This document shows positions 54,156 through 61,571 of a DNA stretch of 61,571 nucleotides, one piece after another; position 1 is the first letter of the stretch; each line of letters starts with the position of its first letter. A program made the translations under genes and the position numbers. Origin of the DNA: Candidatus Cloacimonadota bacterium. Its GTDB lineage: Bacteria; Cloacimonadota; Cloacimonadia; Cloacimonadales; Cloacimonadaceae. The stretch covers positions 1 through 61,571 of the forward strand of contig JAQWBI010000007.1 in the NCBI GenBank assembly GCA_028706475.1. Direction: 5' to 3'. The notes under the pieces are model-generated. The model saw only the letters and a program-made list of their open reading frames with translations. It was not told where the DNA came from and did not search any database.

Positions 54156-55307
54156 CTATACGAAGTAATCCCTTAGTTTCGAAAAGAAGCCCTTACCTGG
54201 TTTCAACTCCCGCTTGGCGTCATATTCCTTCAGCTTCGTGAACATCTCGGTTTCTTCCTTCGATATTTTGGTGGGGATCACAACCACAACCCGCACGATC
54301 TCATCGCCTTTGCTATATGAATTCAGGCTTTGAATGCCCTGACCTTTCAGGCGAAACAGTCTGCCGCTTTGAGTTCCGGATGGAATCTTCATTTTCACTT
54401 TTCCGCTTAGCGTGGGTACTAGGATTTCGTCCCCTAGGACTGCTTGGGATATCGAGATAGGGTATTCCATAATGATGTCGTTTCCATTGCGCTCAAACAG
54501 ATCATCCTGCTTTTCATGGATTAGAACCAGGATATCTCCGCGACTTCCGTTTCTGGGTCCCACATTCCCTTGTCCACGCAGACGGATATATTGGTTTTCC
54601 TCCACTCCTGCGGGGATCTTTACGTTGATTTCTTTTACCTTTGCGATGCGCCCTTCACCATAGCATTTCCCGCATTTGTTCTTGATGATCTTGCCTTCAC
54701 CTCTGCATGATGGGCATTCGGAAACGGTTTGCATCTGCCCGAAAAGGGATTGGCGAACTTGGCGCACTTGTCCCGATCCTCTGCATTGAGAGCAAGTATC
54801 CACCTGGCCGTCGGCGCTGCCGCTCCCGTTACATTTGTCACAGACTTCTTTGGTGCTTATCTTGATCTTTTTCTCGGCTCCGATGGCAATCTCGTTCAAG
54901 CTCAACGATAGTTCGATTTGCAGATCTTCTCCACGATTCGAGCTTCTTCCCGATGAACGCGATCCAAATCCACCTCCAAAAAGGCTATCGAAGATGGAAG
55001 AGAAACCGTCGCCAAAGATGTCGTTTAGATCACTACGATGCGTAAAATTCTCCCAGGAAAATCCACCCGCACCAAACTGTCCTTCTACTCCGGCATGACC
55101 ATATTGATCGTAAATCTGCCGTTTATCCTTATCACTCAGGACTTCGTATGCTTCACTGGCTTCCTTGAACTTTTCTTCTGCTTCTTTGTTATCCGGATTC
55201 TTATCCGGGTGATACTGCATAGCCAGCTTGCGGTAGTTTTTCTTGATAGTTGCTTCATCGGCGTTCTTGTCAACACCCAATACTTCATAATAATCGCGTT
55301 TCGCCAT
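54156..55307 (-). CDS. dnaJ: Chaperone DnaJ
   Basis: The 383-residue Hsp40 partner of DnaK. The J domain has [20 protein letters not shown] and [10 protein letters not shown] (HPD near residue 33). A Gly/Phe-rich region ([11 protein letters not shown]) follows. The zinc-binding region has four CxxCxGxG repeats: [28 protein letters not shown] and CGKCYGEG. The C-terminal client-binding domain is complete ([20 protein letters not shown]). Separated from dnaK by 112 bases with hairpins. Confidence 0.97.
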   Translation of the reverse strand: MAKRDYYEVLGVDKNADEATIKKNYRKLAMQYHPDKNPDNKEAEEKFKEASEAYEVLSDKDKRQIYDQYGHAGVEGQFGAGGFSWENFTHRSDLNDIFGDGFSSIFDSLFGGGFGSRSSGRSSNRGEDLQIELSLSLNEIAIGAEKKIKISTKEVCDKCNGSGSADGQVDTCSQCRGSGQVRQVRQSLFGQMQTVSECPSCRGEGKIIKNKCGKCYGEGRIAKVKEINVKIPAGVEENQYIRLRGQGNVGPRNGSRGDILVLIHEKQDDLFERNGNDIIMEYPISISQAVLGDEILVPTLSGKVKMKIPSGTQSGRLFRLKGQGIQSLNSYSKGDEIVRVVVVIPTKISKEETEMFTKLKEYDAKRELKPGKGFFSKLRDYFV

Positions 55308-55331
55308 CTATTCTCCTAATAAATCAAAACT

Positions 55332-55402
55332 ATCTGCTTAGCAGAAAGCAGATCAATAAACAAAACTATCCCTGGGGATAGCCCGATTCACGAACTATCC
55401 CC
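55332..55402 (-). promoter_or_regulatory. Two hairpins between dnaK and dnaJ
   Basis: GGGGATAG (55374-55381) pairs with CTATCCCC (55395-55402), and ATCTGCTT (55332-55339) with AAGCAGAT (55346-55353). An extra CTATCCC at 55366-55372 could compete for GGGGATAG. No real T-run follows, so they may tune relative expression or mRNA stability rather than stop transcription. Confidence 0.5.
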
Positions 55403-55419
55403 GCAGGATATTTATTGGA

Positions 55420-57387
55420 TTATTTATCGTCAACGACCTCAAAATCTGCGTCTATAGGGCCGTCATCTTTCTTATGATCTTCTTCTTTTGTTCCCACAAA
55501 ATCTTCCGGATTGAAGCCTTGCGCGTTGGGATCAAATCCTGCTCCGCCACCTTGCTGTTGCTGTTGTTGCTGCTGCATGTTAGCGTAGATGATCTCCCCC
55601 AATTTTTGAGCTTTTTTGGATAGATTTTCTATAATCTGATCAACCTGTTCTTTGTCACCAAGCTTGTCAAGCCGTTCCTTGGCGTTCTTCAATTCAGCTT
55701 CCAATTCGCTTCTATCACTTTCCGGCAGTTTGTCACCATATTCAGATAGACTCTTTTCAGTGCTGAAGATCAGTGTATCCAGTTCATTCTTTGCGCTTAC
55801 AAATTCCTGGCGCTTTTTATCTTCCTCAGCGTGTAGTTCGGCATCTTTCACCATGCGATCAATGTCTTCCTTGTCGATACTACCTGCACGGTCTATCTGG
55901 ATGGATTGCTCCTTACCCGTGCCTTTATCCTTTGCGGATACATGCAAAATGCCATTAGCGTCGATATCGAAGGTTACTTCGATCTGTGGTACTCCGCGTG
56001 GAGCAGAAGGAATTCCAACCAGGTCAAATCTGCCCAGACTCTTATTATCCTGAGCCATGGGACGCTCACCCTGCAATACATGAATAGTCACAGCGGTTTG
56101 ATTGTCCGCAGCAGTGGAAAACACCTGGCTCTTCTTTGTGGGAATTGTAGTATTTCGAGGAATCAGAGTAGTCATCATACTTCCCAGAGTCTCGATTCCC
56201 AATGATAGTGGAGTCACATCCAAAAGCAGCACATCGGATACTTTGTCATCTCCGGACATGATAGCACCTTGAATGGCGGCACCAATGGCAACCACTTCAT
56301 CAGGATTGAGGCTGCGATTGGGCTTTTTGCCAAAGTACTTTTCCACCGCTTCTCCTACTGCCGGAATACGGGTGCTGCCACCCACCATCAGTACTTCCTG
56401 AATATCGGAAGTGCTTAGCTTGGCATCGGCCAGAGCTTTTTTGCAGGGACCCAATGTACGCTCAACCAAATCAGCAGTCAGACGGTTAAACTCTGCCAGA
56501 CTGAGGTCCAGACTCAAGTGTTTGGGACCGGTGGCATCCGCTGTGATAAAGGGAAGATTGATATTTGTGGTCTGAGTTCCGGAGAGCTCGATCTTGGCTT
56601 TTTCTGCTGCTTCACGCAAACGCTGCATCGCCATCGGATCCTTACTGAGATCCATACCTTCCTGCTTCTTAAACTGCTCCAGAATCCAGTCTATTACCCG
56701 CTTATCAAAGTCGTCTCCGCCCAGATGAGTATCTCCATTGGTGGAAAGTACTTCTACCACACCGGAAGAGATATCCAGGATAGAGATGTCGAAGGTACCT
56801 CCGCCCAGGTCATATACCGCTACTTTCTGTTCTTTCTTATTCTCCATACCAAATGCCAAAGCTGCAGCGGTAGGCTCGTTTATAATTCGTTTCACTTCCA
56901 GACCTGCCACTTTACCCGCATCTTTAGTGGCTTGGCGTTGATCGTCATTGAAATAAGCTGGCACAGTAATCACAGCTTCGGTTACTGTGGTTCCCAAATA
57001 TGCTTCTGCGGTCTCTTTCATACGTGCAAGCACCATTGCGGATATCTCTTGAGGAGTAAAGTCCTTGTTTTCACTATCCACGTGAACCGCAGCTTGATTT
57101 TTGATGCCGGATTTTACTTTGAAAGGCACTTGTTTTATCTCTTCACTCACTTCCGAGTAAGAACGGCCCATAAAGCGTTTTATCGAAAACACCGTATTGA
57201 TCGGATTGGTAACCGCCTGACGCTTTGCCAATTGTCCTACCAGACGTTGTCCATCCTTTGTAAATGCAACTACAGACGGAGTGGTGCGTCCGCCTTCTGC
57301 ATTTGTGATTACTACAGGTTTACCACCTTCAACTACTGCAACGCAGGAATTGGTGGTTCCTAGGTCGATTCCAATTATCTTTCCCAT
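55420..57387 (-). CDS. dnaK: Chaperone DnaK (Hsp70)
   Basis: A 655-residue ATP-driven chaperone. [20 protein letters not shown] at the N-terminus, [18 protein letters not shown] near residue 190, [14 protein letters not shown] near 335 and the substrate-domain segment [15 protein letters not shown] near 388 are all present. The C-terminal lid is followed by a Gln/Gly-rich linker and an acidic tail ending [10 protein letters not shown], typical of bacteria without the EEVD end. It starts one base after grpE. Regulated with hrcA through the CIRCE site at 59099. Confidence 0.98.
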   Translation of the reverse strand: MGKIIGIDLGTTNSCVAVVEGGKPVVITNAEGGRTTPSVVAFTKDGQRLVGQLAKRQAVTNPINTVFSIKRFMGRSYSEVSEEIKQVPFKVKSGIKNQAAVHVDSENKDFTPQEISAMVLARMKETAEAYLGTTVTEAVITVPAYFNDDQRQATKDAGKVAGLEVKRIINEPTAAALAFGMENKKEQKVAVYDLGGGTFDISILDISSGVVEVLSTNGDTHLGGDDFDKRVIDWILEQFKKQEGMDLSKDPMAMQRLREAAEKAKIELSGTQTTNINLPFITADATGPKHLSLDLSLAEFNRLTADLVERTLGPCKKALADAKLSTSDIQEVLMVGGSTRIPAVGEAVEKYFGKKPNRSLNPDEVVAIGAAIQGAIMSGDDKVSDVLLLDVTPLSLGIETLGSMMTTLIPRNTTIPTKKSQVFSTAADNQTAVTIHVLQGERPMAQDNKSLGRFDLVGIPSAPRGVPQIEVTFDIDANGILHVSAKDKGTGKEQSIQIDRAGSIDKEDIDRMVKDAELHAEEDKKRQEFVSAKNELDTLIFSTEKSLSEYGDKLPESDRSELEAELKNAKERLDKLGDKEQVDQIIENLSKKAQKLGEIIYANMQQQQQQQQGGGAGFDPNAQGFNPEDFVGTKEEDHKKDDGPIDADFEVVDDK

Positions 57388-58026
57388 TTATTCCTCCAGG
57401 GTATTCATTTTATTTCCATTTGAAACCGCTACCCGAACCGGACGGATCACCTTGTCGTGCATGGTATATCCATTCTGGATGATAGCGGCCACAATATTCT
57501 CTTCATATTCACTGGCAATATGCGCCAAAGCATCATGATACTCCGGGTCAAATTCACATCCCAATGCCTCAATCTTCTTTACTCCTTCGTTTTCCAAAGT
57601 CTTTGCCAGTTGTTTTTCTATCAGTTGTACACCCTTGCCAAATGGAGATTCCAAATCTTCAGTCTTGGCCTGATTCAGGGCGCGTTCAAAGTTGTCCAAA
57701 ACATCACATATATGTAGTGCTAATTCCTTGGTTGCGTGCCTGATCCACTCTGCTTTTTCGCTAATGCTGCGTTTGCGGAAGTTCTCGAATTCAGCCATGG
57801 TTCTCAGGTATTTATCCTTATACTCTGCCAATTCCTTCTTCAGCACTGCCATTTCGTCCTGTTCGCTGTTTTCCACAGCTACTTTTTCATCACTGTTTGT
57901 TGTTTCCGATGCAGTTTCAATCTTTGTTTCTTTCAAGCTCTCTTCCTGTTCTCTGCTATTCTGCATATTCATATCCTTATCCGGCATGGAAGCTTTCGCC
58001 GCTGCCTTCTTCTTTTTATTAGTCAT
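57388..58026 (-). CDS. grpE: Nucleotide exchange factor GrpE
   Basis: A 212-residue exchange factor that releases ADP from DnaK. Long N-terminal acidic coiled coil, then the core: KYLRTMAEFENFRKRSISEK near residue 87, LDNFERALNQ near 123 and GCEFDPEYHDAL followed by VIRPVRVAVS at the C-terminal wing. ATG 58026 (MTNKKKK) has GAGGAGG five bases upstream and overlaps the end of hrcA by eight bases; the frame to 58047 is rejected. Confidence 0.96.
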   Translation of the reverse strand: MTNKKKKAAAKASMPDKDMNMQNSREQEESLKETKIETASETTNSDEKVAVENSEQDEMAVLKKELAEYKDKYLRTMAEFENFRKRSISEKAEWIRHATKELALHICDVLDNFERALNQAKTEDLESPFGKGVQLIEKQLAKTLENEGVKKIEALGCEFDPEYHDALAHIASEYEENIVAAIIQNGYTMHDKVIRPVRVAVSNGNKMNTLEE

Positions 58027-59077
58027 ACATCCTCCTCTTGGGTACAACCATCCCCCGCTTCGTAGTTTGAGTAATGGTATGCGTCACATCCCGCACCAGA
58101 GGAATCAAGCGTCTGTAGTCCGTTCTTAGCGGCGTCAACACTCCCAGGTAACCGGGTATTCCAAACACCTCGTATTTCCCATAGATCAATGCAAAGCCAC
58201 TGTAACGAGTGTCCGAAAAATCCTCTCCCATCAACACATTCACTCCAGATATCTCTTTGTTGCGCATGGAGTTCAGCAAATAGTCCTGCCTCTGAATCAG
58301 ATTCATGAAGCTTAGGATCGCTTGCTTTGAATCAAACTCCGGTTGCTCTAAAAACTTTATACTGCCATCGTAATGAATAAAGAAATCACTGATCTCGATG
58401 AAAGCTTTATGCAGTTCGCTTAGAAACTGGCTAAGGATATCGTTCTCACCCCTACTGCTTTCCCGCATATCCACCAGCACCTTGTTTGCGATGTCGTAAA
58501 CCCTGAGTCCCACCAATTCATCATTTAGGTAGCGAACCAGTTTTTTCAATTGGGCATCATTTATATCGTAATCGCACTTTAGTATTACAGTCTTGTCCAA
58601 TCCACTATCTAAACTCATTACGAAGAGTAGTTTGCGATCGCTGATGGAAAATACCTCCAAACAAGATAAGTACCCGCTGGATACTTCCGGTTCCGCCACA
58701 AATGAAAGCTGATCTGTTTCATGAGCTAGCATTTGCATAATGAAATGTAGGGCCCGCGGAGTATCTTTATAATGCTGGATGAGTAGCTCGCGCAGAGTAT
58801 CCATGCGTGGATAACTTACTTTCACGTGTTCCGGTGCGATATATTCCAAATACCTACGATACCCGCTGATAGTCGGCACTCTCCCCGAAGAAGTATGAGG
58901 TTGAGATATCAAATTCTGCTCTTCAAGTTTTAATAGATCCAAACGCAAGGTAGCAGTTGAAACATCACAGAGATACTTCTCGTTCAATACCCGCGAAGAG
59001 ACGGGTTCACAAGTCCGGATATACTCATCCACCAGAGCTCCAAGTGTATGTATCAATCGTGCTTGATTCTTCTTCAT
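58019..59077 (-). CDS. hrcA: Heat-inducible transcription repressor HrcA
   Basis: A 352-residue repressor that binds CIRCE elements. N-terminal winged helix: LGALVDEYIRTCEPVSSRVL, then STATLRLDLLKLEEQNLIS and the conserved QPHTSSGRVPTISGYRRYL near residue 58. The C-terminal part has GEDFSDTRYSGFALIYGKY near 280 and GVLTPLRTDYRRLIPLV near 315. It opens the hrcA-grpE-dnaK-dnaJ-rsmE series and should repress itself and groEL, activity being restored by GroEL in known cases. Confidence 0.96.
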   Translation of the reverse strand: MKKNQARLIHTLGALVDEYIRTCEPVSSRVLNEKYLCDVSTATLRLDLLKLEEQNLISQPHTSSGRVPTISGYRRYLEYIAPEHVKVSYPRMDTLRELLIQHYKDTPRALHFIMQMLAHETDQLSFVAEPEVSSGYLSCLEVFSISDRKLLFVMSLDSGLDKTVILKCDYDINDAQLKKLVRYLNDELVGLRVYDIANKVLVDMRESSRGENDILSQFLSELHKAFIEISDFFIHYDGSIKFLEQPEFDSKQAILSFMNLIQRQDYLLNSMRNKEISGVNVLMGEDFSDTRYSGFALIYGKYEVFGIPGYLGVLTPLRTDYRRLIPLVRDVTHTITQTTKRGMVVPKRRMYD

Positions 59078-59098
59078 AATTACCGCCTCGTTGTTATT

Positions 59099-59125
59099 TT
59101 AGCAGTCTAGGCATCAAAGTGCTAA
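59099..59125 (-). promoter_or_regulatory. CIRCE operator before hrcA
   Basis: TTAGCAGTC, nine bases, AAGTGCTAA: the CIRCE repeat with two mismatches from the consensus, 22 bases before the hrcA start. The TTAGCAGTC arm is identical to the groEL copy. A further half-site GACTGCTAA occurs at 59174-59182. Confidence 0.9.
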
Positions 59126-59134
59126 ACTGAAGAC

Positions 59135-59162
59135 AAATTAATCAAGTCTACGATATTGTCAA
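59135..59162 (-). promoter_or_regulatory. hrcA promoter
   Basis: On the minus strand a perfect TTGACA (59157-59162) and TAATTT (59135-59140) are 16 bases apart, directly upstream of the CIRCE operator. Confidence 0.65.
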
Positions 59163-59195
59163 TCGAAAAGTGAGACTGCTAATTTCCTGCTATGT

Positions 59196-59461
59196 TGAGA
59201 CTGTTCAATACCTCCCACATCATTATGCTGCTATCCTGGTGTTCTTAGAGAAAATCCTGTGAGCTGGTGCAGCTTGAGCGCAAAGGGCTCTACTATGAGA
59301 ACAAGCAAAGCGAAGAGAACCAAGAGATAACAGTGTAACTGAGAGAGATCGCTTACCAGTATGTTCGTTGGGGTTTACCCCACATGGAAAGTGTTGTCCG
59401 AGCCAAGATTGGTGCTAAAAACCTAATCCACTATAAGCATAGGTGGCTTGAACTCCAGTGC
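59196..59461 (+). pseudogene. Decayed IS3-family transposase (OrfB) with one element end
   Basis: TGAGACTGTTCAATACCTCC at 59196 looks like an IS3-type terminus and matches the window-start scrap (68-126) in inverse orientation. From 59252 one frame reads KSCELVQLERKGLYYENK and QSEENQEITV, a stop at 59336-59338, then LREIAYQYVRWGLPHMESVV and, later, YKHRWLELQ. This follows the order of an IS3 OrfB N-terminus (CxxLxVxRxxYY ... YGxxRIxxxLR ... RVYRLyxxxxLQ). The catalytic DDE domain and OrfA are missing. It sits between hrcA and the beta-helix gene. Confidence 0.6.
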
Positions 59462-59478
59462 ATTGATTGGGTTCAATA

Positions 59479-61571
59479 CTATTTCATCAAGAGCATTCTC
59501 TTGGTTTGGCTATAGTCTGGACTACTCAGGCGGTAGAAATATACTCCGCTGGCTACAGTATGGTTATTCTTATCTCTACCGTTCCAGACCACGCTGTGGA
59601 TTCCGGCTTCCATATCTGTATTGACCAGGGTCTTGACCAATTGTCCCTTCAGGTTATAGATGTCCAGATGAACCTTGCTTGCCTGGGGCAGAGAGAAAGA
59701 GATGGTGGTACTGGGATTGAAGGGATTGGGGTAGTTTTGAAACAAAGCCATTTGTCCCGGTTCCGGCACTACCGGATCATCAATGGAGACCCAGGGCCTG
59801 GAGCCATACTCAAATGCGCCCATATCGATGCGGTCGTTCCAGATGCGCCAGTTACCCGCCAGATCAAAAGGAGGAAGGTTCAACTCGCTGGTATCCGGAG
59901 TACCGGCATCGATGCAGGGTGAGTACTCTGAAAGACTGTAAAAGAGAGGATCATGGATGTCAAAGCCACCGGTAAAGAGGGGATCAGCGTCAATGCTGGA
60001 AGGCATAAAATCTATCGTGTTACCCGGTACAGGGAAAGGTAGAATGCCATCGATGCCATCTTTTACCAGGGAATGATCGATTCTAAGATTGGTATGCTCG
60101 TTGGGATCACCATTCATAGGATTTACCATAATCTGATAGGGAGTATCGTTGTAGAAGATGGAATTGGTTATGTTTACATCTCCATTGATAATCAGCGTAT
60201 GGGCATCCCCCTGATTTCCCGCAAATGTACAGTTGGCGATGTCGATGCGAGGATTATTAATAGAATAGATGGATACAACTCCCCCTTCAGATTCATTATT
60301 ACTGAAAAGGCAATTACGAAAAGTAAAATGATTCTGTTGTTGAGGATACTGAATTCCTGCGATAGCTATAGCTAGGGAATTATCATCTAGCATAGTTAGA
60401 TTACTGAATTCACAATTATCAAAACTCACTTCTTTATCACAGACAATACCCACAAGTGGCGTTGCCCAAACAGATGATGAAACGTAGGTTGAAGTAGCGT
60501 TACGGAAAACACAATTTTTAAAACTACCATTGAAAGCGGAGACGTCTCCATTATCCATGCTCATTGGCATCAATCCAACAAGTGTGACCTGATCCGGTCT
60601 ACCCCCCTCAATGATAACATTCTCCCACACACCCTCCATTTTACTAGTTACGAAAGCATAAATCAGTACATAGGATTCCGTGTTATTCACGTTGCTATTC
60701 ATGTCATGAATGCGAAGATTGCTAAAGTGTAAAGTTGACTTTAGTCTGTCACCCAAAAAAGCCTGACCATTGAGTGGCACATTACGTGTTGTAATTGATA
60801 GATCCGAAATCCAAATCAATTCTTCCCGGATAACGGCAAAAACAAGCGTCCCCTGGTTCTGGCCCATCTCCGGATGTGGTTCTCCAATCACTGTGGTGCT
60901 ATCCATCCCACTACCCTGAACGATAACCCAGCCTTTCAGTCCGATAGGAAAGACCTGATCGTTATCAGTGCGGGAATACTCCCCCGGAAGAATGTGTACT
61001 GTATTCATGTTCAGACTATCGGCTGCCACTCGATAGATCGCTTCATGGATGGTCTTCAGCGCTGTCTCAGGACTGAGACCGTCATTGGAATCATTACCGA
61101 CAGTCGATACATATACATCGCTATCGATCTCCTGGTGATGGAACTGCAGGATATCAAAATCGATCTGGTAGGTGCTGTAGTTGTTGGGGGGGGCACTGAT
61201 ATATGTCGCATAGTAATTACTAGGCTCCGCTACGGAAAAATTATCCAAAGGTATATACAGATCATCTGTGGCTTGCTGGATATAGATATCCTGTCCCGAT
61301 CCGGCACGATTGTTGTATATTGAACAGCGATTTATGGGATCGAAAGAGATGTTGTTTACATAACCTCCACCGGAGTTAGCATATAGTCCACCTCCAAGCT
61401 GTAGGGCATAATTGTCAAATATCTCAACTCCGGAAAGATAAACTGTAGCACCTCCGACATTGATTCCACCACCTATACTCCCAAAGTTCCCGTATATGTT
61501 ACAATTAGTTACGGATGTGCTAGATGGCCATACAGATAAACCAGTACCAAACCCGTTTGTGAGTGATAAAC
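59479..61571 (-). CDS. Large secreted beta-helix protein with type IX-style sorting tail (5' part outside window)
   Basis: Partial: the frame is open to the window end, beyond the TTG at 61248, so the N-terminus lies outside. At least 696 residues are visible. The first part has repeated Gly-rich turns typical of parallel beta helices (GSIGGGINVGGATVYLSG, LGGGLYANSGGG), then VYVSTVGNDSNDGLSPETAL with LKTIHEAI, the start of a second DUF1565/pectate-lyase-like helix. The C-terminus has NYPNPFNPSTTISFSLPQ, YNLKGQLVKTLVN, GIHSVVWNGRD and MLLMK, a full FlgD/type IX sorting domain. Likely a surface or secreted adhesin or polysaccharide-binding protein. Confidence 0.85.
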   Translation of the reverse strand, partial: LSLTNGFGTGLSVWPSSTSVTNCNIYGNFGSIGGGINVGGATVYLSGVEIFDNYALQLGGGLYANSGGGYVNNISFDPINRCSIYNNRAGSGQDIYIQQATDDLYIPLDNFSVAEPSNYYATYISAPPNNYSTYQIDFDILQFHHQEIDSDVYVSTVGNDSNDGLSPETALKTIHEAIYRVAADSLNMNTVHILPGEYSRTDNDQVFPIGLKGWVIVQGSGMDSTTVIGEPHPEMGQNQGTLVFAVIREELIWISDLSITTRNVPLNGQAFLGDRLKSTLHFSNLRIHDMNSNVNNTESYVLIYAFVTSKMEGVWENVIIEGGRPDQVTLVGLMPMSMDNGDVSAFNGSFKNCVFRNATSTYVSSSVWATPLVGIVCDKEVSFDNCEFSNLTMLDDNSLAIAIAGIQYPQQQNHFTFRNCLFSNNESEGGVVSIYSINNPRIDIANCTFAGNQGDAHTLIINGDVNITNSIFYNDTPYQIMVNPMNGDPNEHTNLRIDHSLVKDGIDGILPFPVPGNTIDFMPSSIDADPLFTGGFDIHDPLFYSLSEYSPCIDAGTPDTSELNLPPFDLAGNWRIWNDRIDMGAFEYGSRPWVSIDDPVVPEPGQMALFQNYPNPFNPSTTISFSLPQASKVHLDIYNLKGQLVKTLVNTDMEAGIHSVVWNGRDKNNHTVASGVYFYRLSSPDYSQTKRMLLMK

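Noticed and set aside
56518-57363. 281-residue open frame opposite dnaK
   Set aside because: It is an antisense shadow of a strongly conserved gene, with no ribosome site and no recognisable motif.

Overview
The window looks like chromosome of an anaerobic, fermentative, H2-producing, Gram-negative-type bacterium. Candidatus Cloacimonadota is my best guess. The reasons are the mix of a multi-subunit [FeFe]-hydrogenase, an indolepyruvate:ferredoxin oxidoreductase, secreted proteins with FlgD/type IX-style C-terminal tails, outer-membrane barrels, TamB and Lol export genes, and an HrcA/CIRCE heat-shock system. The taxonomic call is inference from gene content, not from a database match. No rRNA, tRNA or CRISPR array was seen.

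Layout. 1-313 holds a short insertion-sequence scrap. 314-9891 (+) carries iorAB, thymidine kinase, a YggT/DivIVA/purine nucleoside phosphorylase group, a DksA-like regulator, lspA, a secreted multidomain protein, a PorV-like barrel, a Nudix protein and a UPF0173 hydrolase. 9881-13653 (-) has thiol peroxidase and a giant GNAT-fusion protein. 13654-14577 is a decayed stretch that includes the tail of a dead secreted-protein gene. 14578-24982 (+) is a twelve-gene [FeFe]-hydrogenase locus: a catalytic HydA with two diaphorase sets (two NuoE-like, two NuoF-like), plus an accessory block of DRTGG proteins, two GHKL ATPases, a PHP protein and a second, sensory-type hydrogenase. 25511-35057 (-) is one long tightly packed unit: aminotransferase, a degenerate histidine kinase, an NtrC-type regulator, two sugar ABC permeases, a DUF2723 membrane glycosyltransferase, and a polyferredoxin/ferredoxin pair. 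This segment is bracketed by inverted copies of an intergenic repeat (about 25.2 and 35.4 kb). 35595-39765 (-) has a SerA-like dehydrogenase, phosphofructokinase, a decayed MFS transporter fragment and groEL. 40003-42231 (+) has two membrane or outer-membrane proteins. 42277-59077 (-) is a long same-strand series: hrcA-grpE-dnaK-dnaJ-rsmE, then tatD-barrel-DHH phosphoesterase-polyprenol kinase-like-GT2-lolC-lolD-tamB. 59479-61571 (-) is the C-terminal part of a large beta-helix secreted protein.

How it fits together. IorAB and the hydrogenase point to amino-acid fermentation in which reduced ferredoxin and NADH are re-oxidised to H2. The accessory hydrogenase, GHKL and PHP proteins look like a redox- or H2-sensing module built into the same operon. 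The envelope genes (Lol, TamB, barrels, LspA, FlgD-tailed cargo) describe outer-membrane biogenesis and protein export. The polyprenol kinase-like protein, the DPM-like GT2 and the DUF2723 protein could together form a lipid-linked protein glycosylation route. Heat-shock control is visible directly as two CIRCE operators, one before groEL and one before hrcA.

The most unusual items are the three-copy palindromic repeat and the inverted block that brackets a 10 kb segment; the degenerate cofactor sites in several hydrogenase-locus proteins (a cysteine-free HndB-like protein, a NuoF paralogue without its N-terminal cluster cysteines, and a HydA with TSCSPGW in its H-cluster loop); the pseudokinase paired with a sigma-54 regulator; and the orphan ferredoxin/polyferredoxin pair.
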